Notes: a model not told the origin generated them from the letters alone. Shown: positions 33,470 through 45,730, counted from the first letter of the stretch. The stretch is 64,000 nucleotides of DNA from Ascaphus truei (GCA_036426205.1 CM071570.1:145973339-146037338); one strand, 5' to 3'. Numbers and translations: made by a program.

Positions 33470-34395
33470 GGGCCGCGCTGACAGCATTAGACAAAGGAGG
33501 AGCTTCCCTCTAAGTGTGTTACCAGCGCTCCATGGCAACAGCAGGGTTTAAAAGGCAGGTCTGTGCAGGGCGCCCTCCCTCCCCGGAAGAAGTTCCCTTG
33601 CAGGAACGAAACGCGCGTCGGGATGACGTCATAGCGACGCCGGCTGTACTGTAGCAGTGTCAAACTCATAGGAGTTTGTTCACGTCCTGTAGATTAGCTT
33701 TAAACTTTGATGTGGGCCACAGATGTGGATCCTACTAGCTAGACGCTAGGCATATGAGAGTCTCTGCTGGCACTGGCTAGCTCTAAAGCATACATACACA
33801 GTAGGGGTGTGATAACATCTCTCCCCCCCCTCTGGAAGGAGCTGACAAAGCGTGAGTCCTGGCTATCAGTCTGGAGTACTCTCACGAGGCTAATAACGGG
33901 GTATACTCACCTGCACCCACCTCCTAGCAAGGCTCCCATTGATTTGTCACCAGGGGGGTCTTTTCCCTATCTGGGTCTGCATTTGGCTCCCTGTGTATGC
34001 AGCAGTGTTATGCACCTCATTGCAGCCTTGTTACACAGAGCTGCACCACCTATGCATTACTAATGCTCCCAGTGCCTGTGTATTACAACACCTGTGTAGA
34101 GTGCACATCAGTTGTTTCCCCCACAGGGTCATATACACTGTGCATCCACTAAATTTATACACTAGTGTTGTTAGAATCTACAGCCTTTTGCATCTACTGT
34201 GCATCACACGAGTTATGACACTATCTGGTCATTCAGAGTGAATGCACATTAGAACTGCACAGTACACTTGTTAGGTTTTAATATATTTGTTATGTTTGCA
34301 TTTTTCAATAAATAAATAAAAGTTTATTATTATTATTTTTATTAGTAGGGCTGAGTGCATCACATAGGGTTCTTTCTCTCTCCTCCTATACGCTA
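33470..34395 (+). mobile_element. Hammerhead-bearing non-coding retroelement-like repeat
   Basis: A hammerhead-type core (33584-33611) lies near the 5' side. About 700 bp of non-coding sequence follows, then CAATAAATAAATAAAAG and a TTATTATTATT tail, then CTGAGTGC and GGTTCTTTCTCTC. The last two blocks also end the right arm of the palindrome at 57569-57600, where a hammerhead-like motif again lies about 0.9 kb upstream. I infer one superfamily of hammerhead-headed repeats. No ORF. Exact ends are uncertain. Confidence 0.5.
33584..33611 (+). ncRNA. Hammerhead-ribozyme-like core
   Basis: CGGAAGA (CUGANGA with one change), A, stem II GUUCC/GGAAC with a 6-base loop CUUGCA, then GAAA followed by CGCGCGUCGGGAUGACGUC. 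The U-to-G change in the core would be expected to weaken or abolish cleavage. Confidence 0.6.
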
Positions 34396-35430
34396 AGTTT
34401 CACCCTGATAGCACCTCCCTAGAAAGTCTATTTTGAGCTGAGCAGGATTCTCCCCCCCCCCCCCTTTCCCCCACTGACTGCAAGTGAAAACAATGACAGA
34501 TAAAATATATTTATACTTCCACTTCTTATTTTTAAGGCATTAATTACCCATTTGTAATTTAGTAAATGTATACTTTTTATTAGTTTCATTTGTTCAAGTT
34601 GGTCTAATCTGAGAACCTTTATAGCAACACATCTCTGACTACTCCCAAAAGGAAGGTTTATATACCTTTACTGCATCCGAGGTCTCCCGGGGAAGGACCT
34701 TCCAGACCTCATCTCTTTCTCCACAGTTCCTGGCATGACCAAATAGGTGGGTTAACATGGACTCATAAATCGATAACTAGACTCTCTTTATTAATTGGCT
34801 TGCCATTTTATCCTTCTGATTATGCAAGGACAATAAAAAGGTATATAAATGGCAGAAACCAGTGTCTTCTGGAGAGAAGATTTGAGTAGTTATCCTCCAG
34901 GAGACACGTGTGGTTTAGAAATTTATATTTTAGAAAACATCAAAAAAAAAAAAAATGAGCAACACAAATCAGGCTGCTCTCCCAGCAGATCAGCAAAAAA
35001 ATGAAATCCGAATGAATGCTTTTAAAAGTAAGATCGCATATTCTTTAGTTCAAACAATCTTATTGTCAACTGAGTGCAGAAATGTATAACATACAAAAAG
35101 GTATACAACACGGCAACACATTACCTTTCCATACATACAATAGTAACCGACTACTATACGAGATAATGTTATAATGTTTTATCCTTTATAGAATACACTG
35201 GACAAAAAGTCAGATTTATTTTGAGTGACCATTATAGCCACATATGGCACACCTGTGAGTATGTGACCTGCAGGGACAGGGGTTAATACACAGCTCTCTA
35301 GCTGGCCCACTTTTGACCTTCGCAAAGGTCCCGCAAATCAAACCATCCCCATATACCATCTGTCACAAACCGCACACAAGTGTGCATGTGACTTAGATAT
35401 GCAACCAGGGTTAATATATACTGTACGGCT
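34396..35430. other. Unassigned DNA
   Basis: No gene or clear repeat end. A C-run lies near 34452. Confidence 0.4.
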
Positions 35431-35554
35431 ACTTTAGAAAAATTGAAAAATAATCGGGTCCAGCACTGCAAAAAATTGAAGGCTGGAGGCAGACAAAAAT
35501 AAACTATTTATTCGGCATTAAGCCCATGTACAAACAACAGCAGTAGTTCTTAAG

Positions 35555-35584
35555 TGTTTCTTGCATAAGGCACTTTATCAAAGA
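35555..35584 (-). ncRNA. Degenerate hammerhead-like motif
   Basis: Minus strand TTGATAAAGTGCCTTATGCA then AGAAAC: a CUGANGA-like start, a 3-bp UGC/GCA stem and GAAA. It sits in a repeat whose body runs towards lower coordinates (AATAAACTATTTATTCGGC at 35500). Weak. Confidence 0.3.
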
Positions 35585-35599
35585 GTGAGTGTTGAGCAT

Positions 35600-36420
35600 A
35601 CACCTCCTAAATAGGACCTGTATTGACTGCTAATAGACCGCACCGGTGTATCCCCCCAGCCTGTGTAATGACGGTAGGTGCTGTAGGGACTAAACCAAAT
35701 CGGAGCGACCCTCAACAACCAATAGGAGTACAACTATAGTAAAAATGTCTTATACAACTACTTTAAAAAGTTATAGAAAAATACATGTTGCTTCCATAAG
35801 ACCAAGTACAAAGATCATTATATAACCTGTAGAATAAACATAAAAACCGCAACAAAGTATAACTATAAGTAAAGCCGCAAAATACCAAAACATAAGACAC
35901 TACAAAACAAGTAAACTCACCTTTCTCCTACGCAAGCTACTTTCAATGAGTTAATATTAACAAATTACTCAATTGGAATCACGTCTATCCACTGCAATCA
36001 CCGAAGAAATATGCAAAATGTGTCATTAATATATATCTGCCATGGTCTCCTTGGTTATTTCAGAAAAAAACTATGCACTTAACACACAAAAATCTGTTGT
36101 AGCAAAATGTGTCCGAAAATTTAAATACTTTCTACAAAGTATGCAACAGGTGATTCAGAGCCCCAAATCATTACTTATTAAAGAATTGTCTAATATATAA
36201 AAAAATACACTGCATAGATTACAGAAAAAGGATTACAAGAACAGTTACAAAAAATGCAGAACCATTTCTTAAAACAGGATAGGGGTGTGTGGCCTGGACA
36301 TAGATAAGATAAGTCGCACACCAGCTCGGCTCAGTCTAGAAAGGTTGAAGAGTACAATTAAAAAAAATGTCCAAGGTAAAAAAACACCACTCAAAATACC
36401 CGTTACATCCCCACCCCCTC
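35600..36420. other. Unassigned DNA
   Basis: AT-rich with no recognised gene. Confidence 0.4.
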
Positions 36421-36429
36421 CCCTGGAGC

Positions 36430-39045
36430 CAATGCTAGCACTCTGAGGGGCTTTTGGAGACCCCCAGACCACAGAGATCTGTTCCCCTGAATCTGGGGTG
36501 GCGGGCAGGACTGCACAGAAGGAAGAGCGGAGCATAGGGAGCCCCTACAACGGATCTGCTTCTCCTCCTCCTGGTGAGGTGAATACTGGTTCGGTCGGCT
36601 CCCACCGCCCCCCCAAATATAAATAAAAAACTACTGGCTTGTTGGGGCCATGCAGGGCCTGGGGTGGAGGACGAGATGGCCTTTTTGTCCCCGGGGATCT
36701 GTGGCAGTGGAGCTGGAGCGGAGGAGATCGCTGCCTTCTGGGAGATCGGGCCCGCCACGGGATTGAGGGGCAGTGTCAGGGGAACTCTCCGGTTGTAGAG
36801 GATTGCCGTCAGCTGGTGGAGGTGACGCGGGGGCACCCATCTGAATCGCAAACCAGCTGGCCTCTGCCACAAGATGGCCGATGCTGCCTGGTACGCAGGG
36901 GTAAACGTGGGAGCAGTGAGTGGGTGGTGCGGTCATCTTCCTTGCCTGCACTCCAGCAGAGCGAGACACCAGGACACCCAGACTTGCCTCTTGTTCGCCG
37001 ATCAGGACTCGGCAGGTCACGTGGGCCAGGAGGTGCCCCGCCCGCGCTCCTCCTCAGTGGCAATCAAAATTCCTCCATTACTTAATAGTGGGGCCAGGAC
37101 AGAAAGGGACAGAGTCCAAGTCACCAGTATCTTCCAATCAGAAATGGTTATGGAGAGATATAAATGGCATTGGCAACAGGACAGATGAAATAGAGACAAG
37201 GGAGTTCGCTATAGGTGGATATTCCCGTTTGGACTACTTGTTATTAAAGGTGGCAAAGCCTTTGCTATGATGGAGCTCGAAGGGGAAACCTTCCTGGAGA
37301 AGCTGGGCCTAAAACCAGAGCTCACTCACCGTGCTTCTGAATAGGTGTCTTTACCCGATCCTGCCTGGAAGATAGTGACGAGCTCTGCACATGGCAGGAA
37401 GTACAGAGAAGTTAATTGAAAGCAGTGAAAAGCATTCAAGACTTTAAAGGGTTACCGTCCCATTATGGCTCTACTTGGTTAAAAGTTTAAAGTGACACTA
37501 CACCTTTCCTGAGGAAACCCTGAAGGAGTCAGCATTCAACTTAGAAACCAGCCTGGGTCCTCCCTACTGAGAAGCTGGCAATCGGAAACAGAGGAAGCGT
37601 ACAGATGGAGGAGCAGCTTGGAGAGGCAGCGAAGAAGATGCCATGCACAGAAGGATCCCCGGTGGCAGAGCGGACATGGAGGGCCCGAGGAAAACCGTGT
37701 TTGTGGGGGAAGGGGGGCGGTTGATCATAAGCGGTAGGGAAGGGGTGGTAAGGGCCGGAAAAGCAGCTGGGCTGTCCCTTGAGTGACCAGCGGCAGCAAT
37801 TTGGATTCCAGAAGTATGACATACTGGAGGTCCCGAGCGGTAAGAGCCGTGAGCAGTTGGAGGGGGTGAGTACATGCCTGCTCAGTGCTGACCTAGTGGG
37901 GAGATGGCCTGTGGGGTAAGTTGCGGGTCCATCTCGGTGGGAGAAACAAGACTACACGGGTGATCGAGAAATCCTGCCACATATACAAGGTTTGCCCTCA
38001 GAGGAGCCATGCCGTTTGGGCGATAGCCCCATACTGCCAGCAGGAAGCCACGGCATTAGAGACAGGAGATAGGGGGACACCCCAGTTGATCGAGCCCCCA
38101 ATCAAAAGACATTTATAGGGAATGGGACCCCCAATAGAGACCTACAGATTGGCTGAGGCTTACCAGAAGGGGGTACACACAAGTATTAAAGTGATACAAG
38201 TTTGGTCAGGAGGATGTAAGTTAAAAGCCACTGGTTATCTTTTTTGTCTCTTCTTTCTGCTCTCTCTCCTTTTCCATTTACTAAGCGTTAAATATACAGA
38301 TTGAAGCTGAAATTAAATAAGCCATGTTAGTAATCTAGTTGGAATCATTGGTAGGTACCGGAGAATTGATGAACCTAAGATGGAGGGTGACTCTGAGGTT
38401 ACGGGTGTGAGCCAATACATACAAGGGAAGATAGGAACAATAGTCAGTAAAGCGTCACAGTAACATAGGAGCTACAAATCCTAGTCATAGTTTTAAGTAG
38501 TGACTACTCAATCCAGGGTATTGCAAAATAGGAGAGTAAAACGCTTTCAAGGGAATTAAAGACTTCACTGAAGAGGACATGTCTAAACCTACGTAACAAG
38601 GTGGAGGGAGATTTGCTCCAGGTACTGTAGTCACCAGATTCAGTAGCGAGATAAAAAGTCCTACCGGCGGTGATACCATGGATCCAAAATATTCTGTCAA
38701 AAGACACTAGATGTATTATATCTGCTGTTTGGGTGTCTTAATTGCAGTTCTGTGTTGTTTTCATAAGTTTTCGCAAATGAGCAGGGAGCGGAGGAGGAGT
38801 GAGGCTGCCCCGGTTATTCGTATGAACCACATTTTGAGGGACGTGGGGTCCTAACCATTTTGCCAACTAAGACCCCTGGCTTTTTGGTACTGGGAGTTGT
38901 CCAAGATCCCAAGTTTCGTCCTACCTTCCCTTGCAGAAAGTTGACATACCCTTGAATAGATTGTCCTATCCCTGCTGGGTGGGAAACTCCCTGTGCGGCC
39001 TTAGTTGTAATTCAGAGTCCGGCAGAGTTGGGTCACTACAGTGCA
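36430..39045 (+). mobile_element. Probable 5' region (UTR and decayed ORF1) of the Tx1/L1 LINE
   Basis: GC-rich at 36430-37070 (with CACAAGATGGCCGATGCTGC, typical LINE 5' UTR texture) and then decayed sequence leading without a break into the endonuclease start at 39046. ORF1 itself could not be recognised. Frames on both strands up to 148 codons near 36.4-37.1 kb are not supported as genes. The assignment rests mainly on position. Confidence 0.4.
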
Positions 39046-40014
39046 AATGGCGGTAAACATAATTTCTCATAACGTTAAGGGTCTGAACTGCCCAGGTAAA
39101 AGACGTATAGCAATGGTAGACTATAAGAGGAAAAGTGCAGGCATCATACTACTTCAATTAACACACTTTAGTAAAACAAGATTTCCTAAGTACTTTGATA
39201 AATAGTTTAGGCAATTTTATCTATCATCAGCTAACTACAAAAAGAGGAGTGGTGGGCTGTTTCACAATAGTTGCACCTTTGCAGTGGAACAGGTTAGAAA
39301 GGATAAGGAGGGTAGGTTTTTGACTAGTAGGCACAATCCACAATCGTTCTTTACGGCGTTGGGCCATGGGTAAAGGGACACATTATACTAGCAGACGACT
39401 TCAATATGGTCCTGAATGCAAGAGCAGATACAGTAGATCGGGCCAATCTGGAAACAAGAGGAAAAAGAGTCCAGCTACCTTCCTCAAAGACCTGAAGGAA
39501 AAATCAGTTAGTAGACTACTGGAGGAAACTACATCCTAATGCAAGGTACTATACATTCTTCTCATAACCCCACTCCAGTTATAGCAGAATAGATTACTTC
39601 CTTATATCAAGCAGACTGGTCCCGAAGATCTCCAATGCTGGGATCCATGATATTTCATGGTCAGATCATGCACCAATTCAGCTAAGGTGCTCTCAGATTG
39701 ACCTGGACAGACCTGGAGCAAACGGGAAACTAAATGAATCAAATCATTAAAATCCCTGACGAGTTCCAGACAGTCACCAATGACATTGAACAATTTTTTA
39801 GATTAAATAAGGGCAGCATAGATTCCCAAACAACATAATGTGAAGCCCACAAGGCAACCCTCAGGGGCTCCATGATTCGCATAGCTACAGGGAGAAAAAG
39901 GGAGAGAAACAAAAAGATAGTCATGAACAACAAAAATATAAATGGCACTCAAAAGGGCGTATGGAATAGTAAGTGCAATGTGGAACAGGGAGGACCCTAA
40001 TTCCTCCCTACTAC

Positions 40015-40225
40015 AATACAAAAAAATGAATGTTCCCAGCACACAAAAGACGGTAAGGGGATAGGTAAGCAAAAAATCTTTTAATGAAAAACACAAAGTG
40101 AGTGTGAAACTAAACATACAATAAAGTGGAAGGGAGAGGAAAGGGATGGGGTGAGGCAAACATAAAAGTACAAAGGAAAGGGGGCAGCAACGTTTCGGGG
40201 TGTGGAACCCCTTCTTCAGGCCCGT
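40015..40225 (-). mobile_element. Short hammerhead-bearing insertion inside the LINE ORF2
   Basis: Interrupts ORF2 between the endonuclease and RT. Plus-strand TTTTAATGAAAAACACAAA, a purine-rich middle, then GCAACGTTTCGGGGTGTGG and CTTCTTCAGGCC. Coding resumes at 40226 (PNPKLIVEEFKKFSENLY). On the minus strand its 5' end is a well-formed hammerhead core. Confidence 0.65.
40193..40219 (-). ncRNA. Hammerhead-ribozyme core, well formed
   Basis: Minus strand: CUGAAGA (perfect CUGANGA), A, stem II GGGGU/ACCCC with loop UCCAC, then GAAAC GUUGC. All 11 core bases outside stem I and III match the family consensus. Stem III and the cleavage site were not resolved by eye. Confidence 0.65.
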
Positions 40226-42347
40226 TCCCAATCCTAAACTAATTGTAGAGGAATTTAAAAAGTTTTCTGAAAATTTGTACAATGGTGAAAAAGTTAATCA
40301 CAACGGTAACACGAAACAGGCCTTACTGGACTTCCTAGCAGATTCAAAACTGTCGAGGTTGAGTAGGGGGAAAAGTGAGGGATTAACGGAAGGTTTTACA
40401 ATGGATGAGTTGTTACAGGTCATCAAACATCTGAAACCATCGCAGGCCCCGGGCCCAGGTGGTTTTCTAATTTATACTACAAGAAATTTAGTACACTCTT
40501 GCCCCCTATCTTTTCCGGATGTTTAATGTGGTGCTGGCAGGTGATTCATTTCCGGATCAGATGCTTCAGGCTTTGATATCACTAAGCTACAAAAAAGGAA
40601 AAGAACCATTGGACTATAAAAAGTTACAGGCCCATATCCCTGATAAACTCGGATATTAAAATTTATGCTAAAATGTTGGCCAACCCATTAAGCCATATCC
40701 TGCCTAGACTAATACAACCAGATCAAGTCAGTTTTATCAAAGACAGGCTAGCACCTGATAATACTAGTCAAATTATTGATCTGATAGAGATAGCCAATAC
40801 AAAAAAAGATACAAGTTATGGTGTTGAGTCTAGACACAGAAAAAGTCTTCAACAGGATGGACTGGCCATTTCTAAAGGCCACACTCGGGACATTTTGTTT
40901 CGGGGGTTGAATTTTGAAAGCAATCTTGGCACTACTGTATATTCCAGCCCGGAAGCAAGAGTAATACATCAGGGTTTCCCTTTGGAGTCCTTCAAAATGA
41001 AAAGCTGTATGCGACAGGGATGTCCACTCTCACCTCTGCTGTTTACCCTAAGCATGGAACTACTGGCAGCACAAATTCGGAACAACCCAGATATATCTGG
41101 AATACAAATTAACAAACAGACTCAAAGTAGCTCTAAATGCAGACATTTTCTTGACTGTATCTAGACCTTTCACCTCCCTGCCCAACCTATTCGATCACTT
41201 GGGGAAGTTCAATTGAATTTCAAAAGCTTTAAAATTAACCAAACAAAATAGTAAGCCCTAAGCATACATTTACCAAAAGAGATGGAGAAACTGATAGCCA
41301 TTAATGTCACTTTTAAATGGCAATAAAATTATATTAAATACTTGGGAATACACATCACAAATAAATATAAATTCCTTTATAGGGCTAATTTCCCCAAACT
41401 TTTTCAGACTTTGATAGTATGGTCTACTTACAATATTTCATGGATTGGCAAAATCTATTGTGTAAAAATGAATCTACTTCCTCGCATTCTTTACCGAGAG
41501 TAAAAGGGAAAATCCTAAAGAGACCTACAATGTCGGTGGGGCTGGCGGTACCTTGTTTGTTGTCCTATTACAAAGCGGCACAATGTCAAATTTCTCAATG
41601 GCAGGTAGATCCCAACCGGAAGAGGTGGGTGGAGTTAGAAAACAAGTCTGCTCTCCTTTAGAGTTGGACAACCTGATTTGGTCCCCAAAATCGGTGTTTA
41701 GAAACATCAAATAACTGCTATAATCAATGGCCAACTCTTGGACAATCTGAGAGGCCTATAAATTTAAATGCTTCCTGATAACCAGAAATTTATTAATGGC
41801 TATGGGGTAATCTGGAGTTTGCCCCAGGCCTGAATAGTACAGATTTTGCCATATGGAAACAGAAGGGATTCACAAGACTTAGAGATCTGGAGGGAAACAC
41901 AAGTATCAAAACATTTGAGCAAATTAGAAAACAAATATCCCCCATTTGGAATTCTATAGATACCTCCAGATCAGAGCATTCTATAACAAACATTCTTCCC
42001 GTGCCCCATTGACAAACTTTGAAAAGTTCTGTTTATTGGAAACAGATACAAATGGACTTTCATCGCAAATGTATAAGGGGTCACCTGTTCGGGTCCCAAC
42101 TATGCCCAAAAGCTTAGCTATATGTCCTAATGGGAATCAAACCTAGGAGAGATACTGGAAGGTGAATGAAAAGTGGGATGAGATTTTTGGCTCGGCAGCC
42201 AAAAGGTCAATCTGCACCACGTTTAGGGAGAATGCATATAAAGTGTTAATGAGATGGGATCTCACTCCACTAAAATTATCCAGATTTGTCCCAGGATACT
42301 CCCCATTGTGTCCAAAACAATGTGGAGAATCAGGTGATCTGGTGCAT

Positions 42348-42472
42348 AAGTTGTCCTTGAATCATAGGCGGATGCGGACTTTCTCCCTTTTTCCATTTGG
42401 TTTTTTTCAACCTTATCTACTACGTAACTATGATTCAAGGACAACTTTTTTTTTTTTTTTTTTTTTTTTTTT
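42348..42472. repeat. Perfect 19-base inverted repeat followed by T27
   Basis: AAGTTGTCCTTGAATCATA (42348-42366) and its exact reverse complement (42429-42447) around a 62-base loop, followed by a T-run to 42472. It lies in the C-terminal part of the LINE ORF2. Confidence 0.9.
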
Positions 42473-42602
42473 AGATTTTCTCTCACAATTGGAGACATAC
42501 ACACAAAAAAGTGTCAATCCATCAAACAAAACAAAGAGACATTTACTACAGTTCAGGGAATGGAGTCATGATTTCCTATATTATTGGGAGGCAAGAGGAT
42601 AA

Positions 42603-43482
42603 TTGCACTAAAAATATATATATATATTTAAATTAACCTGTGATATAAATCCGTTAAGAGACAATATGCCTTTTAGAAAAATATGTTGAAGCCCCATTTA
42701 ACACATACATACGTAGCCTTTAGAACGGAGGTGCATTGGTCAAAGCAGCTCAGCAAGATTACTGGGGTTCGCTCATTACTTGGCTGGCAGACTAGGGAAG
42801 TCTCTGATGTGGGTAGTGGTTAGGATTACTGGAGAAAGTCACCAACCACTGGGTTAACTAAGTCAACAATGTCAAACAACTAAAAATTGAATTTATTGAA
42901 CAGAGGGCAAAAAGTTAATGTCACCAGGTCTGTGTAGTCCCAGATCTGGCATTCCATGGGAAAAATCCTCAGGATTATGAGCGTTGCGCATTCTCACCAC
43001 AATGGATGGACAATGGAGGTTTCCCTTTCTTTTGGGTGGAAAAAAGGGTGTATTCATTCAGCGACCCTATTTGTAGTCCCCCACATCCCTTATATACCCC
43101 ATCCTTGATCTAACACACTCTAGGGAGGGACTCTGTTGGGAGAAAAGGCAGGTTAGCCCATGTAAATCCAAAAAAGGTCGTTTATACAAGTATATATATT
43201 TGGGCCAATATTCATGTTGTGATAAAACACGTTGGCTCTTGCTGATTTAAAACAGAACTTACATTGGATCTGTTGTACTGTGAATTATCATAATTGGTCC
43301 CAAGAGTAAATAATATATAAAAACCTGAACTAGTCTCCTTTACCCCAAAATGTATGTTTTGCTGTCAGAGGTACTCAAATTTTTGTCGCAACTTAGCAGA
43401 AGGAATGGAAGACCCCCAACTACTGAATGTTTTAATTAGAACACATTGGAAAGCATATGGCAACAGATGAATTCTGCATTGT
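42603..43482. other. Unassigned DNA downstream of the LINE
   Basis: A short (TA)n at 42614-42630 may mark the LINE 3' end. No gene recognised. Confidence 0.4.
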
Positions 43483-43805
43483 ATGGAACAAGAGCGCAAG
43501 CAAGAACAAATTCCATCGTTGTACCCTTTACTATACGAAAATATTATGGAGTATTTATGCACCCACACTTTAGTAGATAAAAGGCAGATCAAAGGGAATC
43601 CCCATCCACCTGCAGATATACCAATGATTGAAGTCGTTCTCACTCTCCTTGAGCAAGTCCCTTTCTCCAAGGATGCAGACATATGCACATACTGGTTCAG
43701 CCAAACTCCTGACAAAGCGAGATACTTTAGCAAAATCTGTAGAGCCAGTAGAGCAGTTGCAGCACTGAACGTGCCTCCTGATAGTGACATAATTCAGTCA
43801 CATCA
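43483..43805 (+). pseudogene. Possible hAT transposase C-terminal (dimerisation) fragment
   Basis: An open plus-strand frame contains IPMIEVVLTLLEQVPFSKDA, then DICTYWFSQTPDKARYFSKI and CRASRAVAALNVPPDSD. Family resemblance: hAT dimerisation domains read about W......FP.LS.lA..yL..pasS. The decisive SER tripeptide is absent (PDSD) and the frame runs into a (CA)n tract. No termini or target duplication were found. Confidence 0.4.
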
Positions 43806-43844
43806 CCAAGTAGACTGTGGTTGGTGTACAGGAAGGAAAGGACA

Positions 43845-43845
<1 letters not shown>

Positions 43846-43887
<42 letters not shown>
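43846..43887. repeat. (CA)n microsatellite
   Basis: 42 bp of uninterrupted CA. Confidence 0.95.
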
Positions 43888-43890
<3 letters not shown>

Positions 43891-44177
43891 AATGGCTACC
43901 ATGACGGATCAGAAAGAGCAGAAGGATTCATCTTGATGTGCCTTTGTTTCTATATCAATAAAAGTGAGTGCATATATAACGTACGTTTTAAGCTTTTCCT
44001 ACACCAGAATTAGTTCCTGCTTGTGCTGTTCCATTGTTTCACACAGTGTGAAATACTAGAATACAGAAGTATGAGGTTTGTCTTGCAATGGGAATACACA
44101 CATACACACAAATATATATCAAAAACTAATAGACTATACCGTTCTGTGGCTAACTAAATGCTTTTATTTGTGCAAGC

Positions 44178-44204
44178 TTTCGAGATACACTGATCTCTTC
44201 TTTC
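44178..44204 (-). ncRNA. Hammerhead-like core in left Penelope terminal repeat
   Basis: Minus strand CCGAAAGA, A, stem II GAGAU/AUCUC with loop CAGUGU, then GAAAGCUUGC. Stem III may pair GCUU with AAGC across CACAAAUAA. The core start is altered relative to CUGANGA. Confidence 0.5.
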
Positions 44205-44689
44205 GGCAGTGTTACAATGGATGAAGCAAAAATGAGTTTACTTAAAAACAGTGTTTCTTGGAATGTATCTGTCAATAGAGCCTATCCCTCCCCCTGTGCA
44301 GTATGCAATTTATGACAAGGTGTTAAATGGTCCCTGAATGTTCGTGATGTAAGAGTATGTGTGTGTGTATATGTATGTATGTGTGTAAATATAAATTTAT
44401 AAATCGTCCACAATGTATACAGCGCTTTACAAAAGGTGTGTGTGGAGTGGGAGTGTATACCAAGGGTGTGGGTAGGGGTAGAAATGTATGGTGGTGTTGC
44501 ATTACTATTAGTGTGTGTAGATACTATGTGGTCCCTATTGGTATATAGGGATGGAATTACATTATGTATTTGTATCTGTAAGAGACAGCTGCGTGTGCAT
44601 TCATATAGCGCAGTATGTAGAGACATGGCCTTTAGCACTCATGGGAAGAGAGTTCTCATGTCAGTAGTGACTCATGAAACCGCGGTCTC

Positions 44690-45730
44690 GGTTTAGGCCA
44701 CTGCCAAGTGTCCCAAACAGTTGAAAACATTTGTATTCATGCAAATCGCCCGCCTCTCTTTCGGTGTTCTAAGATTACCTTTGAGTATGGCCACCTTCAG
44801 ATCATTCATCTTATGGCCAGAGTCAGTGAAATGTTCGCCTACAGGACTGTCTCTTGTTCGGCGTAAGTTGCTGTGGCGATGCAGATTCATTCTCTTGTTT
44901 AGCGCCAGTCCTGTTTAACCTATGTAGTAGCAGCCCCCTGGGCATAGCATGGCATGATGAGGTACACAATATTGCTGGAGGAACAAGTGAACCTTCCTCT
45001 GATTTTGTACTCCAGATTCCTGTGCGGTATTTGTATTGTGCCCGCTGTGTGGAGCATTGCGCAGGTTTTGCATCCTGGCATGGTCTTGTCCCGCATTCAG
45101 TTGTACTGTTGAATACTTTACTCCTTCCCATAATTTTCTTGAGATTATGAGGTTGTCTGTATGATAAGGGTATTTCAGGGAAGACCTGTTGCAGTCTTGT
45201 ATCTTCCTGGAGAATGGGTTGTAGTTCCCTGGCGATCTTGTGAAGGGCTTCTAGGTGTTGGTTACTGTATATGTGACCACCAAAAGGTACCCTGTCGCTT
45301 GTCTCTTTATGTCTGTATTCAAGGAGATCACTTCTTGGTATTCTGGTGGCTTTGTGGATTTGCTGGTCTACAAATTCTGTGGTTATATCCACGGTTTATG
45401 AAATCCGATCTCAAGGCTGTAATCTGCTGGCTTCTGTCTGCTGTGTTGAAGCATATCTGGTTGTTTCGTATGGCTTGACTGTAGATGGTTGCATGCTTAG
45501 TGCATTTCGGGTGGAAGCTGTTGTCCCTCAAATAGCTGGCTCTGTCTGCAGGATTGCGGTATACAGAAGTCTGCATTTGGTTGTTCTTAATAGTAATGGT
45601 GGTGTCTAGGAAATATACTTCGTCCGGGGAATGGGTGAGTTTGAGGTTGATGGTTGGGTGGAACGTATTGAAGTTTTCATGGAACAGTATGAGGACCTGT
45701 TCATCAGAGGTCCAAATCAGGAAGATGACA
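44690..45730 (-). pseudogene. Penelope RT C-terminus and GIY-YIG endonuclease, broken
   Basis: In minus-strand order: IFLIWTSDEQ just after the catalytic site, FHPTINLKLTHSPDEVYFLD, TSVYRNPADRASYLR, SFHPKCTKHATIYSQAIRNN, then TRIPRSDLLEYRHKETSDRV, ARELQPILQEDTRLQQVFPE and SYRQPHNLKKIMGRSK. The GIY-YIG domain follows as GCYYIG, a stop in place of Gln, then NKRMNLHRHSN, DSPVGEHFTDSGHKMNDLKV and LKGNLRTPKERR. The YVDD catalytic motif is missing: the frame reads TYV directly before IFLIW. Several stops and shifts show it is dead. Confidence 0.9.

Larger units (their letters stand above)
39046..42602 (+). pseudogene. Tx1/L1-type LINE ORF2 (endonuclease and reverse transcriptase), decayed
   Basis: Retrotransposon ORF2 in order. 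AP endonuclease start NIISHNVKGLNCPGKRR (39055) and end SRIDYFLISSRLV then SWSDHAPIQLRC (39589-39695). A linker follows. RT motifs are LKPSQAPGPGGF (about 40430), ILPRLIQPDQVSFIKDRLAP (40697), MRQGCPLSPLLFTLSMELLA (41010) and the position of FADD at about 41140. A C-terminal Cys motif CPKQCGESGDLVHK lies near 42310. There are many stops and frameshifts, and the FADD box has lost an Asp and its frame. A roughly 210-bp foreign piece lies at about 40015-40225. The order of motifs is diagnostic; the Tx1 versus other L1 branch is a judgement. Confidence 0.9.

Noticed and set aside
36269..37270. Several overlapping frames on both strands near 36.3-37.3 kb
   Set aside because: GC-rich sequence keeps many frames open. 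No motif. Best explained as a LINE 5' region.
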